Position numbers and translations under genes: made by a program. Positions 36,765-44,337 of a stretch of 64,000 nt of DNA are shown piece by piece. Source of the stretch: Paludibacteraceae bacterium (lineage in GTDB: Bacteria > Bacteroidota > Bacteroidia > Bacteroidales > Paludibacteraceae); assembly GCA_017477325.1 (NCBI GenBank), contig JAFUWV010000001.1:62001-126000 (forward strand), written 5' to 3'. The notes under the pieces were generated by a model, which saw only the letters and a list, made by a program, of their open reading frames with translations, ran no database searches and had not been told where the DNA came from. Numbering within the stretch: position 1 is the stretch's first letter; every line of letters begins with the position of its first letter.

Positions 36765-36800
36765 ATACTCAAGCCCTACTTATGATAGGGCTTTGAGTAT
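36765..36800 (-). terminator. Strong hairpin between the first PUL gene and susC
   Basis: ATACTCAAGCCCTA (36765-36778) and TAGGGCTTTGAGTAT (36786-36800) pair over 14 bp with a single bulged base and a 7-base loop. On the minus strand the stem is followed by TTTTC, so it may act as a leaky terminator that sets the ratio of the 36819 gene to susC, or as an RNA processing site. A second small palindrome, AGGCTT-C-AAGCCT, lies at 36745-36757. Confidence 0.65.
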
Positions 36801-36818
36801 AATGTTTGTATTTTGTGA

Positions 36819-38084
36819 TTAGAGTTTTGCACCAAGAGCATTGTAGCGCACACCGTTAACTTCAATCTCCAGTTTACCATCTACAATACGCTTATTTGCT
36901 TTCTTGTTCGAGATTTCCACCTTCTCAACAGCGGAGTCGGTAGATCTGTAGAAATACGCATTTGCAACACCCACAGCAGTGCCTTCAGCAGAACTGTTAT
37001 CAGGTTTCTGGAAGCCTTCGAAGATAAGCACCTTAAGGTCTTTGAAGGTATAATCCTGATAAGGAGCATTGAGCAAATCAATGTCAATACTATTCCACTG
37101 GTTAGCTTTCAATTCCTGATGTGCTCCGTTTTTCCAACCTGTACCACCGTCAGCAGCTCCCAATGCCTCAAATGTAACCTTCATCTTGCTATCAAGAGTA
37201 ACATAGATATCTACATGGAACATATCGAAGTCATCTGCAAGCTCTACTAACGTCCAATCCGCATTTGCAAATGCATCCCAACCAAAATTATCAGTAAAGA
37301 ATACCTCCTGACCATCAGCGTAAGCAGCTTTCTGCCATGAAGCACCCCAGTTCATTGGAACAAAGTTCTTCGTGGTAGAAGCATACTTGCTTGAGAACAA
37401 AGGAACAACATTGGCTTCTACGCGTTTAGGAGCTACAGGACCCGGTTCGGGCAGTTTAACAGCCGGAGTCTTCCACCAGTAGATATTGGCGAATGCAAAA
37501 GCAGTTCCTTCTGCAGATGTACACTCTTCAACAGTCTCTTTGTCAGCAAGCTTGTAGCCTTCAAAGATAATGTACTTCACGTCTTTCCAGTCATAAGTTA
37601 TATCTTTCGTGCCATCGTTGTAGTTCCACCAAGCAGGGTCAGCATCGATAGTGTTCCAACCTTCGTTTACCACAAAGTCAACACCATGTTTGTAACCACT
37701 GCCTCCATCGGCAACACCGAGAGCCTCGATAGTAAGCATGATGTGTGATTTCTGAGGTACCCATACGTCAAAGTGCAGTTTCTCATAAGCACTTACATCG
37801 TATGATGCTTTATCCCAGTTGGTCAAGGCCTCCCATTTCATATCTTGGCATGCAAGTATGTCGGTGCCGTCTATTTGAAGAGTCTGCCATGTGGTAACTC
37901 CACCCCAACCAAGGACATTGAACTTGAGGTTGTTTTCATTGTAATGGCTGCAGTAAGCTGCCAGAATATCAGCAGACTCATGAGTAGGAGCTGCAGGAGC
38001 TGTTTCGGGCTTCAGAGGAGTCTGCGCCAATACTGAAAGAGAGAAAACTGCTGCAACGGCAGCAAAGAGTAAACGTGTTTTCAT
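36819..38084 (-). CDS. Exported two-domain glycan-binding-like protein of the PUL
   Basis: This 421-residue protein has a signal peptide (cleavage near VLAQ) and no lipobox. Two similar domains occupy about residues 40-205 and 220-375; each has a W-rich strand, DMFHVDIYV or KLHFDVWVP, then EALG.ADGG.G and W..ID, so they arose by duplication. They resemble carbohydrate-binding beta-sandwich domains, but I do not recognise a numbered family. The C-terminal 24 residues end in DGKLEIEVNGVRYNALGAKL, a motif shared with the endonuclease at 42132. It is the first gene of the PUL and may bind the glycan. Confidence 0.75.
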   Translation of the reverse strand: MKTRLLFAAVAAVFSLSVLAQTPLKPETAPAAPTHESADILAAYCSHYNENNLKFNVLGWGGVTTWQTLQIDGTDILACQDMKWEALTNWDKASYDVSAYEKLHFDVWVPQKSHIMLTIEALGVADGGSGYKHGVDFVVNEGWNTIDADPAWWNYNDGTKDITYDWKDVKYIIFEGYKLADKETVEECTSAEGTAFAFANIYWWKTPAVKLPEPGPVAPKRVEANVVPLFSSKYASTTKNFVPMNWGASWQKAAYADGQEVFFTDNFGWDAFANADWTLVELADDFDMFHVDIYVTLDSKMKVTFEALGAADGGTGWKNGAHQELKANQWNSIDIDLLNAPYQDYTFKDLKVLIFEGFQKPDNSSAEGTAVGVANAYFYRSTDSAVEKVEISNKKANKRIVDGKLEIEVNGVRYNALGAKL

Positions 38085-38139
38085 GTTTTAATAGTTTTAA
38101 AAGTTAATATTATTGTTTATTGCGATTCAATTTCGCGTA

Positions 38140-38169
38140 CAAAGATACAATATTTTTCTCATATACAAA
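38140..38169 (-). promoter_or_regulatory. Predicted promoter of the PUL
   Basis: On the minus strand TTTG (38166-38169), 18 bases and TATCTTTG (38140-38147) match the consensus, with a spacer two bases below the usual 20. The leader to the 38084 start is about 50 bases. It is the only strong promoter seen for the five PUL genes. Confidence 0.65.
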
Positions 38170-38191
38170 AAATATTTTTCTACATATTTCT

Positions 38192-38878
38192 TCACAGAAC
38201 ATCCTTCAATTGTCCTATCTCTGCCACTCTGTATGTTGACGGTCGCGGGTCTGTAAGGTCCTTAGTCAGCCAGAGTTGGTCTATACCTGCATTGATTGCC
38301 CCCTGAATATCCGAGTTGTAGCTGTCTCCAATCATAAGCACATCCTCTTTTTTGAGACCATTCAGTTGCAAAGCCTTTTCATAGATAAGCGGGTTCGGCT
38401 TCTGTGCCCCCACTTCTTCCGAGAGCACTATATGCCTGAAGCAGTTGCTCAGACCAGAGAAGCGTATCTTAGTGTACTGGACCTCCACAAAACCGTTGCT
38501 CACTATCGTCAAAGGATATTTCCCAGCCAGATATCTTACCACATCTTCCACATCATCAAGAAGGCGGAAATGGCGGGTTGTATATTTCAGGAAATCCTCT
38601 GCCATACGTTTTGCAAGACTCTCTCCGTCAGTCAGGCTCTCTACAGGATGATAGAATCTGAGGAATGCCAGCTCTTCCTTCTTTATCTCACTCCGCCCGT
38701 ACAATTCCCACAGATGAATATTATATGGATGGTAGCAATTGTAGAAATCATCAAAATTGGCATACAGTCTCTCAAGGTGATATACAGAATAAATATCACG
38801 CAGGGCGCAATGCTCTGCGTGATGAAAATCACCTATAGTGTCATCCCAATCAAGGAATATGGCTTTGTATTGCTTCAT
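38192..38878 (-). CDS. HAD family hydrolase, YjjG-type nucleotidase
   Basis: The ATG at 38878 gives MKQYKAIFLDWDDTIGDFHH, the HAD motif I with the two catalytic Asp residues, and overlaps the rsmI stop as ATGA. Motif II VSNGF is near residue 127, and the motif III/IV region AQKPNP...IGDSYNSDIQGAINAG is near 160-195. The 228-residue protein fits the YjjG subfamily, which removes non-canonical pyrimidine nucleotides. It is translationally coupled to rsmI. Confidence 0.88.
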   Translation of the reverse strand: MKQYKAIFLDWDDTIGDFHHAEHCALRDIYSVYHLERLYANFDDFYNCYHPYNIHLWELYGRSEIKKEELAFLRFYHPVESLTDGESLAKRMAEDFLKYTTRHFRLLDDVEDVVRYLAGKYPLTIVSNGFVEVQYTKIRFSGLSNCFRHIVLSEEVGAQKPNPLIYEKALQLNGLKKEDVLMIGDSYNSDIQGAINAGIDQLWLTKDLTDPRPSTYRVAEIGQLKDVL

Positions 38879-39540
38879 TGCCTGCCTGCCACACATATCA
38901 CTATCTCACCTTTGGGAGGTGTCTCTTTGAAATAAGCAGCCAGCTGCTGAAGTGTACCCCGACAGGTCTGTTCATGGAGTTTGCTTATCTCTCTGCTGAC
39001 AGAGGCCTGTCTCTCTGCACCGAGATACTCAGCCAACTGTTCTAAAGTCTTCTGAAGGCGGAAGGGAGACTCATAGATAATGAATGTATGCTCCAGTTCT
39101 GCCAGTTGTCTGAGTCTGGTCTGACGTCCTTTCTTCTGAGGGAGAAAGCCTTCAAAGAAGAAACGGTCGTTGGGTAAACCTGAGTCAACCAGTGCCGGTA
39201 CAAAAGCAGTAGCACCCGGTAGACACTGAACCTCCACTCCTGCTGCCACAGCCTCTCTCACCAACAGAAATCCGGGGTCAGAGATGGCGGGAGTACCTGC
39301 ATCCGAGACCAATGCTATAGTCTTTCCCTCAAGCAATTCCTGAACTATACCTGCTGCCGTCTGATGCTCATTGAACTTATGATGTGAGCGGAGAGGGGTA
39401 TGAATGTCATAATGCTTGAGAAGAACACTGCTGGTGCGAGTATCCTCTGCAAGAATAAGGTCTGCCTCCTTCAGAACCTTTATTGCCCTGAAGGTCATAT
39501 CTTCAAGATTGCCTACCGGTGTGGGAACAATATAAAGCAT
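38875..39540 (-). CDS. rsmI: 16S rRNA (cytidine(1402)-2'-O)-methyltransferase
   Basis: This 221-residue protein has the RsmI signature: MLYIVPTPVGNLEDMTFRA at the start, EDTRTSSVLL near 32, LVSDAGTPAISDPG near 77 and LPGATAFVPAL near 107. It methylates the ribose of C1402 in 16S rRNA with SAM. The ATG shares a base with the TAA of the upstream gene (TAATG) and its stop overlaps the HAD gene, so the three genes are coupled. Confidence 0.95.
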   Translation of the reverse strand: MLYIVPTPVGNLEDMTFRAIKVLKEADLILAEDTRTSSVLLKHYDIHTPLRSHHKFNEHQTAAGIVQELLEGKTIALVSDAGTPAISDPGFLLVREAVAAGVEVQCLPGATAFVPALVDSGLPNDRFFFEGFLPQKKGRQTRLRQLAELEHTFIIYESPFRLQKTLEQLAEYLGAERQASVSREISKLHEQTCRGTLQQLAAYFKETPPKGEIVICVAGRQ

Positions 39541-40217
39541 TAGAATCTGCGCTTCAAGATGTTCAGGAACAGTTCATACGCCTGGCTCTCAGTATCCCAC
39601 TGGAAACGTTTGCCTATATACAGCATAGCCTCATCCATATTTTTGAGGCTGTTCAGTTGGTCTATAGTCTTGTTCATCTTCTCCCCGTCACCCTGAAACA
39701 ACTCTCTTTGGAACAGGAAACGGTCACCAAGCGACATAGCCTTACGCATATCATCCACATGAGGCAGATTGACACCTATGTTGTTCTGACCAACAGACTG
39801 ACCAGAAGCCGGTTTACTTAGAGCAGGTTCAGGAGCAGGCTCTGTAACAACTTCTGCGGGAGCCTCCGTCTTCTCTTCAACCTTCTCTTCTTCAGGCTGT
39901 ACCTCCACCTGTTTCGGAGCTTCTTTTTCTATCTCCTCCACCAGAGCGTCTTCCACACTGTCTTCCACCTCCAACTCTTCGTCAGTAAGCAACTCTTCAT
40001 CCTCCTCACCGAAGATGTCATCCACATAGAACTCCATCTCCACTTCAGGGAGGTTGCTCTCATCGGTGTCTACAGCCTGTTTCTCACACTCTGCGAGTCT
40101 CTGTTCAAGTGCATCCAGAGTCTGCTTTATCTGATTGGCACGTTTCTCAGCCAAGTCCAACTCCTCGCGCAACGCATCTATATCATGTTTAAGATTCTCA
40201 ATAATAATATTCTCCAT
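39540..40217 (-). CDS. Conserved hypothetical protein with N-terminal coiled coil and acidic linker
   Basis: The start is the ATG at 40217 (MENIIIENLKHDIDALREE). An in-frame extension to 40316 is only the translation of the nonamer array and gives repeated FTN. The 225-residue protein has a coiled coil at about 5-45, a very acidic Glu/Pro linker to about 135, and a C-terminal domain of about 80 residues (MSLGDRFLFQRELFQGDGEK; NMDEAMLYIGKRFQWD; LFLNILKRRF) conserved in Bacteroidetes. Function is unknown. Confidence 0.75.
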   Translation of the reverse strand: MENIIIENLKHDIDALREELDLAEKRANQIKQTLDALEQRLAECEKQAVDTDESNLPEVEMEFYVDDIFGEEDEELLTDEELEVEDSVEDALVEEIEKEAPKQVEVQPEEEKVEEKTEAPAEVVTEPAPEPALSKPASGQSVGQNNIGVNLPHVDDMRKAMSLGDRFLFQRELFQGDGEKMNKTIDQLNSLKNMDEAMLYIGKRFQWDTESQAYELFLNILKRRF

Positions 40218-40232
40218 AGGGGGTGATATTAA

Positions 40233-40352
40233 GTTTGTTGAGTTTGGGAAGTTTGTAAAGTTTGAGATGTTTGTAAAGTTTGTATAGTTTGTAAAGTTTG
40301 CAAAGTTACTTATCAAACTTATCGAACCTATCGAACTTATTTAACTTACCGA
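40233..40352. repeat. Two abutting nonamer arrays of opposite orientation
   Basis: Eight consecutive 9-bp units fill 40233-40304: GTTTGTTGA, GTTTGGGAA, then mostly GTTTGTAAA with variants GAGAT, TATA and CAAA. After four bases, five units of ACTTATCGA-like sequence fill 40308-40352 (ACTTATCAA, ACTTATCGA, ACCTATCGA, ACTTATTTA, ACTTACCGA). The second set is close to the reverse complement of the first, so the whole could fold. They lie between the peptide transporter stop and the 40217 gene. Confidence 0.8.
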
Positions 40353-40364
40353 ACTTCTCTTTTG

Positions 40365-41894
40365 TTACTTAGTTGCTTCTTCCAGTTTTGGCATCATGAC
40401 AAACATAAACAGTGCCGATACAAGGCACAATGCCACGAATACTGTCCATACAGCCCACAGTGGCAGACCGCCCCAGAGGAAACCACCGACTGACACGAGG
40501 AAGTTACCTATAGCAGTAGCCACAAACCAGCCTCCCATCATCATTCCTTTATACTTCGGAGGAGCAACTTTGGAAACAAATGAGATGCCCATAGGGCTAA
40601 GCAGCAGCTCACCGAAAGTAAGTATCAGATAGGTGCCGATAAGCAGGTTAGCACCGGTGTATGTCGGGTCACCACCAGCCTCAATGACTGCTTTCTGTTC
40701 ATCAGGAGTGTTGAGCCCAATACATCCCACAGCCATCACCACATAAGCCAGAGCTGCCACAAGCATACCGTATGCTATCTTTCTTGGAGCACTCGGTTCC
40801 TTACCTTTCTTAGCCAATGCTCCGAATATTGCCATAGAGACAGGAGTCAGAGCTACCACATAGAAGGGGTTGAACTGCTGGAAGATAGGAGCAGAGAGAG
40901 TGATTCCTTCGGGAGTTATCTTAGTGTATTTGTATGCCAACACTCCACAAGCTGCAGCTATCACTACAGCAGCTACTGATTTACCCCGGACTGATTTGGA
41001 CTGGAACAAAGCAAAACATCCATACACTATGAATACCAGCATCAGCAGATTGATTATGTCGAATGCCATAGACTGTATGCCTGTACTGACAGGATTGGTA
41101 AACTCATTGGCGAAATATGTCAGTGTGAGTCCGTTCTGATGGAATGCCATCCAGAAGAAGATAACCACAGCAAAGACCAGACACAGTGCTATCACACGTT
41201 TCTTGGTCTGTTCTGCCGAGAGTTCTTCTACAGCCTGCCCTGCAGCAGCTGCCTGTTTAGCCGTATTCTCTACATGTTTGAACCAAGGACGGCAGGCATA
41301 ATAAATCACTATAGAGAGCACCAGTGATGCACATGCCACCATGAAAGCAAAGTGGTAGGAGTCGTTTACACTATATCCAAGACCTTTCTGTGCCCATTCC
41401 ATTATCTTCACAGCAGCAGTAGGAGCAAACATGGCACCTATGTTGATAGCCATATAGAAGATAGAGAATGCTGCATCACGGCGGTCAGCATATTTGGGGT
41501 CATCATACAGATTGCCCACCATCACCTGCAGGTTACCTTTGAACAATCCGGTACCGAAGCTGATAAGCACCAGTGCAGCAAGCATGGCAGCCATAGCCAC
41601 CCCTCCTCCTCCAAGAGGTACTGCAAGCAGCAGATAGCCTATAAACATTATCACGATACCGATAGTCACACACCTGCCATAGCCAATCTTGTCCGCCAAG
41701 ATACCTCCTACAAGAGGCAGGAAATAGACCAGTGCAAGGAAAGATGAATAGATAGCACCTGCAGCTCCGGGTTCAAGACCAAAATTGGCACGCAGAAAGA
41801 GTGCAAACACGGCTAACATAGTGTAGTAGCCAAATCGCTCTCCGGTATTGGCGAGAGCAAGAGCAAATAAACCTTTTGGTTGATTGTCGAACAT
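40365..41894 (-). CDS. Peptide MFS transporter (POT/PTR2 family)
   Basis: The ATG at 41894 gives MFDNQPKGLFALALANTGER followed by FGYYTMLAVFALFLRANFGL, the first POT helix with its ExxERFxYY-like motif. A longer frame to 42080 only translates a repeat array and promoter. The 509-residue protein has 12 or more helices and the DKIGYGRCVTIG loop and GTGLFKGNLQ segment of the family. It imports di- and tripeptides with protons at the inner membrane. Confidence 0.92.
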   Translation of the reverse strand: MFDNQPKGLFALALANTGERFGYYTMLAVFALFLRANFGLEPGAAGAIYSSFLALVYFLPLVGGILADKIGYGRCVTIGIVIMFIGYLLLAVPLGGGGVAMAAMLAALVLISFGTGLFKGNLQVMVGNLYDDPKYADRRDAAFSIFYMAINIGAMFAPTAAVKIMEWAQKGLGYSVNDSYHFAFMVACASLVLSIVIYYACRPWFKHVENTAKQAAAAGQAVEELSAEQTKKRVIALCLVFAVVIFFWMAFHQNGLTLTYFANEFTNPVSTGIQSMAFDIINLLMLVFIVYGCFALFQSKSVRGKSVAAVVIAAACGVLAYKYTKITPEGITLSAPIFQQFNPFYVVALTPVSMAIFGALAKKGKEPSAPRKIAYGMLVAALAYVVMAVGCIGLNTPDEQKAVIEAGGDPTYTGANLLIGTYLILTFGELLLSPMGISFVSKVAPPKYKGMMMGGWFVATAIGNFLVSVGGFLWGGLPLWAVWTVFVALCLVSALFMFVMMPKLEEATK

Positions 41895-41904
41895 AATATA
41901 TTCA

Positions 41905-41958
41905 GTTTGATGAGTTTGTAAAGTTTGTTGAGTTTGTTGAGTTTGTTGAGTTTGGTTG
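41905..41958. repeat. Nonamer array in the leader of the peptide transporter gene
   Basis: Six 9-bp units are in register: GTTTGATGA, GTTTGTAAA, three exact GTTTGTTGA, and GTTTGGTTG. They begin 11 bases upstream of the ATG at 41894 and lie within the predicted transcript leader, so copy-number change would alter the 5' untranslated region. Confidence 0.8.
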
Positions 41959-41991
41959 TAAGGAATCTGTAACAGATAACCATTCACCCTG

Positions 41992-42022
41992 CAAAGGTAC
42001 AAATATTTTTCTTTTTGTACAA
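41992..42022 (-). promoter_or_regulatory. Predicted promoter of the peptide transporter gene
   Basis: On the minus strand TTG (42020-42022), 20 bases and TACCTTTG (41992-41999) match the consensus. The leader to the ATG is about 90 bases and contains the nonamer array. Confidence 0.75.
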
Positions 42023-42039
42023 GTATTAGTATTACCTTA

Positions 42040-42067
42040 TTAAAAAAGCGAGCATATTGCCCGCTTT
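42040..42067 (-). terminator. Intrinsic terminator downstream of the endonuclease gene
   Basis: On the minus strand AAAGCGGGC, a 5-base loop, and GCTCGCTTT form a 9-bp stem with one G-U pair, followed by TTTAAT. It lies about 65 bases past the endonuclease stop (42132). Confidence 0.75.
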
Positions 42068-42131
42068 CTTTTCGATGCATTTTTTAACTTTCCCGGCTTT
42101 ATTAAATTATGCTTACTATTAGCATTAGCAG

Positions 42132-44321
42132 CTATCTTTTCATATATTCCACCACTTTTTGGCCAGTAATGGTGTACTGCTGTCCATTATGGAGGATGAT
42201 AAGTTGCCCATCTATAAGGAGTTTAGAGGCCGACGAATTTGTAGGACTTGACTTGAAACCAGAATCCTGAAACTTGAAACTTTCAACACTTGTGCCTGTA
42301 CAGGTACATCCTGAGAGGTCTGTGGTAGTGGAGTATTCATGCGAGGTAGTAGAGAGCAACTCCGCGAGGAGGACTTGCTGTGTCTGTCTCTCTCCCCAGA
42401 TATACTCAGCCAGACAGGGGTAGTCAATGAAAGGGTTGCGGTTGTGCTGTATTCGTGCCACCTCACTCTGTCTTTTTATTTCTTTTTGAGATACAGGGTC
42501 TTGCCGATGCCAGTCAAGGAGCAGTTGTTCAGCCCAAGGCTGCAACAGTAAGGGTTTATGCGTGTCAAGGAAGCTTGCAGCAGGAGTAGTCATATCCCAC
42601 TGAAGGTCAGGATAAGCGGTAAGGATATAGAAGTAAGCTCTCGCGAAATCGCCTTTATACTCATCAGCAGGCGAGAATACCCTTACAGCCGGACAGTCAG
42701 CCTGAGGTTGTCCAATAATCATAGAGCCATTGTCAAAGCCGGGATATAGGACCTCCCCTGGTGCATCATTTCCCTTGCTTCGGTTGGCAGAATAGTCAGC
42801 AGGAACAAGATGATGAAGGTCTTTGTAGGCATTATTGACTGTGCCTCCCCACCATGACTTGGGGAACATGTGCTCTATATCAAGTTCAGAGACTGAGGCA
42901 ACGGGGTTTTGCTCTGAGAAATAACGTTTGTTATTGGAATACATATCGAGCACGAGCATACTATTTTCTTCTCTGTCAGTATGATAGAAGGCATCCCATG
43001 TATGGTGTGTTCCTGAGCCGTAGGTATATCGTATTCCCCCACTAATGATTCTGCCGAGCAGTCTGAACAGTGCAGTGTCGGAAGAGAGGTTGATGGATGA
43101 GTAGTAGTCAGCTTGCAGTTGGCTCCAGTCAGTAGCAGGTATATCCTCACTGACAAGGTGTCCCATATAGACCTCTTTGTGGCTTTGCTTGTATCCCACA
43201 TAGTTCTGCAGACGGCTGTAAATGAGCAGTGTATCACCTTTGTGAATACTACTCGGCTCAATGATGGCTCCCCCCGCAGCAGTAAGGGCATAGACATAGA
43301 TAGTATCGTTGTCCCAACAGAGGTTGAATGTGAGTCCTCCTGTAGAAGTGCTGACAGCGATAGTGTCTGATGCCACACATCCTCTGATATACCACCATTC
43401 AGTGCTAGTCTCGTTGTCTGTTAGTTCTTCCATCCGGCTGAGGGCGTCTTGCACAGTGTAAGGGTCATCCGCCTCACCTGAGTGATATAATTCAGAGCAT
43501 ACATTGATGCTGACAGGCACTTCTTTTCTGACAAGTTGCTCATCTAATCCTGTGGCAGACATGATGAGAGTGGCACTATACCGTTCTTTCTTTGTAGTAC
43601 TGAAATTGAGTTGCAGCACTCCTCCTTCTTTAGGCAGTGAACGCATACTGACAGAGAAACAGTGAGTAGTATCAGCCACAGACAGATTGATGTTAGAGGC
43701 GAGGTTGCGGCTGCTTACATCTACCTCCACCATTGTCTCAACCCTGCCCGTTGAGAGGTGTTCGTGTCCAAGGTCAATAGTTTTCAGACAGACTATCTCT
43801 CCTCTAAGCGGAGCTGGGTCAGGAGCATCTATGACAATCTTACTCAGATAGAAGCGGTTGTAAGAATTGTTTTGTGCGGCAATGGTGATAGTGTTGACCT
43901 CTGTATTGCCATCAAACGAGAACTCATAGTCAGTAAGTGTAGCACCCCCTGTGAAGGGCTGAGAGAGGTCACCCAGTAGGAAGGACTTATTGGTAGTGTC
44001 TTGTTTGGCACTATATGCGGCAGCTGTGATGGTAATCTTTGTTGGTTGGTATGTATCTTTAAGAGTGACAGTTATACTTCCCGCAGCAGAGGTTGTACCA
44101 AGTTTTAATCCATATCCTGTTTTAGCAAGGTAGCAGTTCTGAGAACTGACGCTCTCAGCATAGTCCTCTCCCTGAGCAATATAGTCTGCGGGTGAGGAGG
44201 ATGTCAGGCGCTGACTCTTGTCAGAACCGGTGCCACTATCTTTGAAGACGAGGGTGTAGTTGTCTGCTAAACATAAATATGAGATGGCAGAGCAGAGGAG
44301 TATAACCAATGTGCGCTTCAT
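42132..44321 (-). CDS. Secreted endonuclease I family protein with OB-fold domain and possible T9SS tail
   Basis: The ATG at 44321 gives a signal peptide (MKRTLVILLCSAISYLCLA). The 729-residue protein has an N-terminal beta region (20-165), an Ig-like segment (176-275), an OB-fold region resembling DUF6359 (288-392), and an endonuclease I domain (about 405-635) with DIEHMFPKSWW (482-492), DLHHLVPADYSANRSKGN (501-518) and RNPFIDYP. A linker at about 680-692 is encoded by a heptamer array. The last residues (DGQLIILHNGQQYTITGQKV) match the tail of the PUL protein at 36819. It probably degrades extracellular DNA or RNA. Confidence 0.85.
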   Translation of the reverse strand: MKRTLVILLCSAISYLCLADNYTLVFKDSGTGSDKSQRLTSSSPADYIAQGEDYAESVSSQNCYLAKTGYGLKLGTTSAAGSITVTLKDTYQPTKITITAAAYSAKQDTTNKSFLLGDLSQPFTGGATLTDYEFSFDGNTEVNTITIAAQNNSYNRFYLSKIVIDAPDPAPLRGEIVCLKTIDLGHEHLSTGRVETMVEVDVSSRNLASNINLSVADTTHCFSVSMRSLPKEGGVLQLNFSTTKKERYSATLIMSATGLDEQLVRKEVPVSINVCSELYHSGEADDPYTVQDALSRMEELTDNETSTEWWYIRGCVASDTIAVSTSTGGLTFNLCWDNDTIYVYALTAAGGAIIEPSSIHKGDTLLIYSRLQNYVGYKQSHKEVYMGHLVSEDIPATDWSQLQADYYSSINLSSDTALFRLLGRIISGGIRYTYGSGTHHTWDAFYHTDREENSMLVLDMYSNNKRYFSEQNPVASVSELDIEHMFPKSWWGGTVNNAYKDLHHLVPADYSANRSKGNDAPGEVLYPGFDNGSMIIGQPQADCPAVRVFSPADEYKGDFARAYFYILTAYPDLQWDMTTPAASFLDTHKPLLLQPWAEQLLLDWHRQDPVSQKEIKRQSEVARIQHNRNPFIDYPCLAEYIWGERQTQQVLLAELLSTTSHEYSTTTDLSGCTCTGTSVESFKFQDSGFKSSPTNSSASKLLIDGQLIILHNGQQYTITGQKVVEYMKR

Positions 44322-44337
44322 ATAGATTATATATAAG

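Noticed and set aside
40217-40316. N-terminal extension of the 39540 gene encoding repeated FTN
   Set aside because: It is the translation of the nonamer array; the ATG at 40217 gives the conserved start.
41895-42080. 62-residue N-terminal extension of the peptide transporter with repeated QTQ
   Set aside because: It reads through the predicted promoter and nonamer array, and POT proteins begin near the MFDNQ start.
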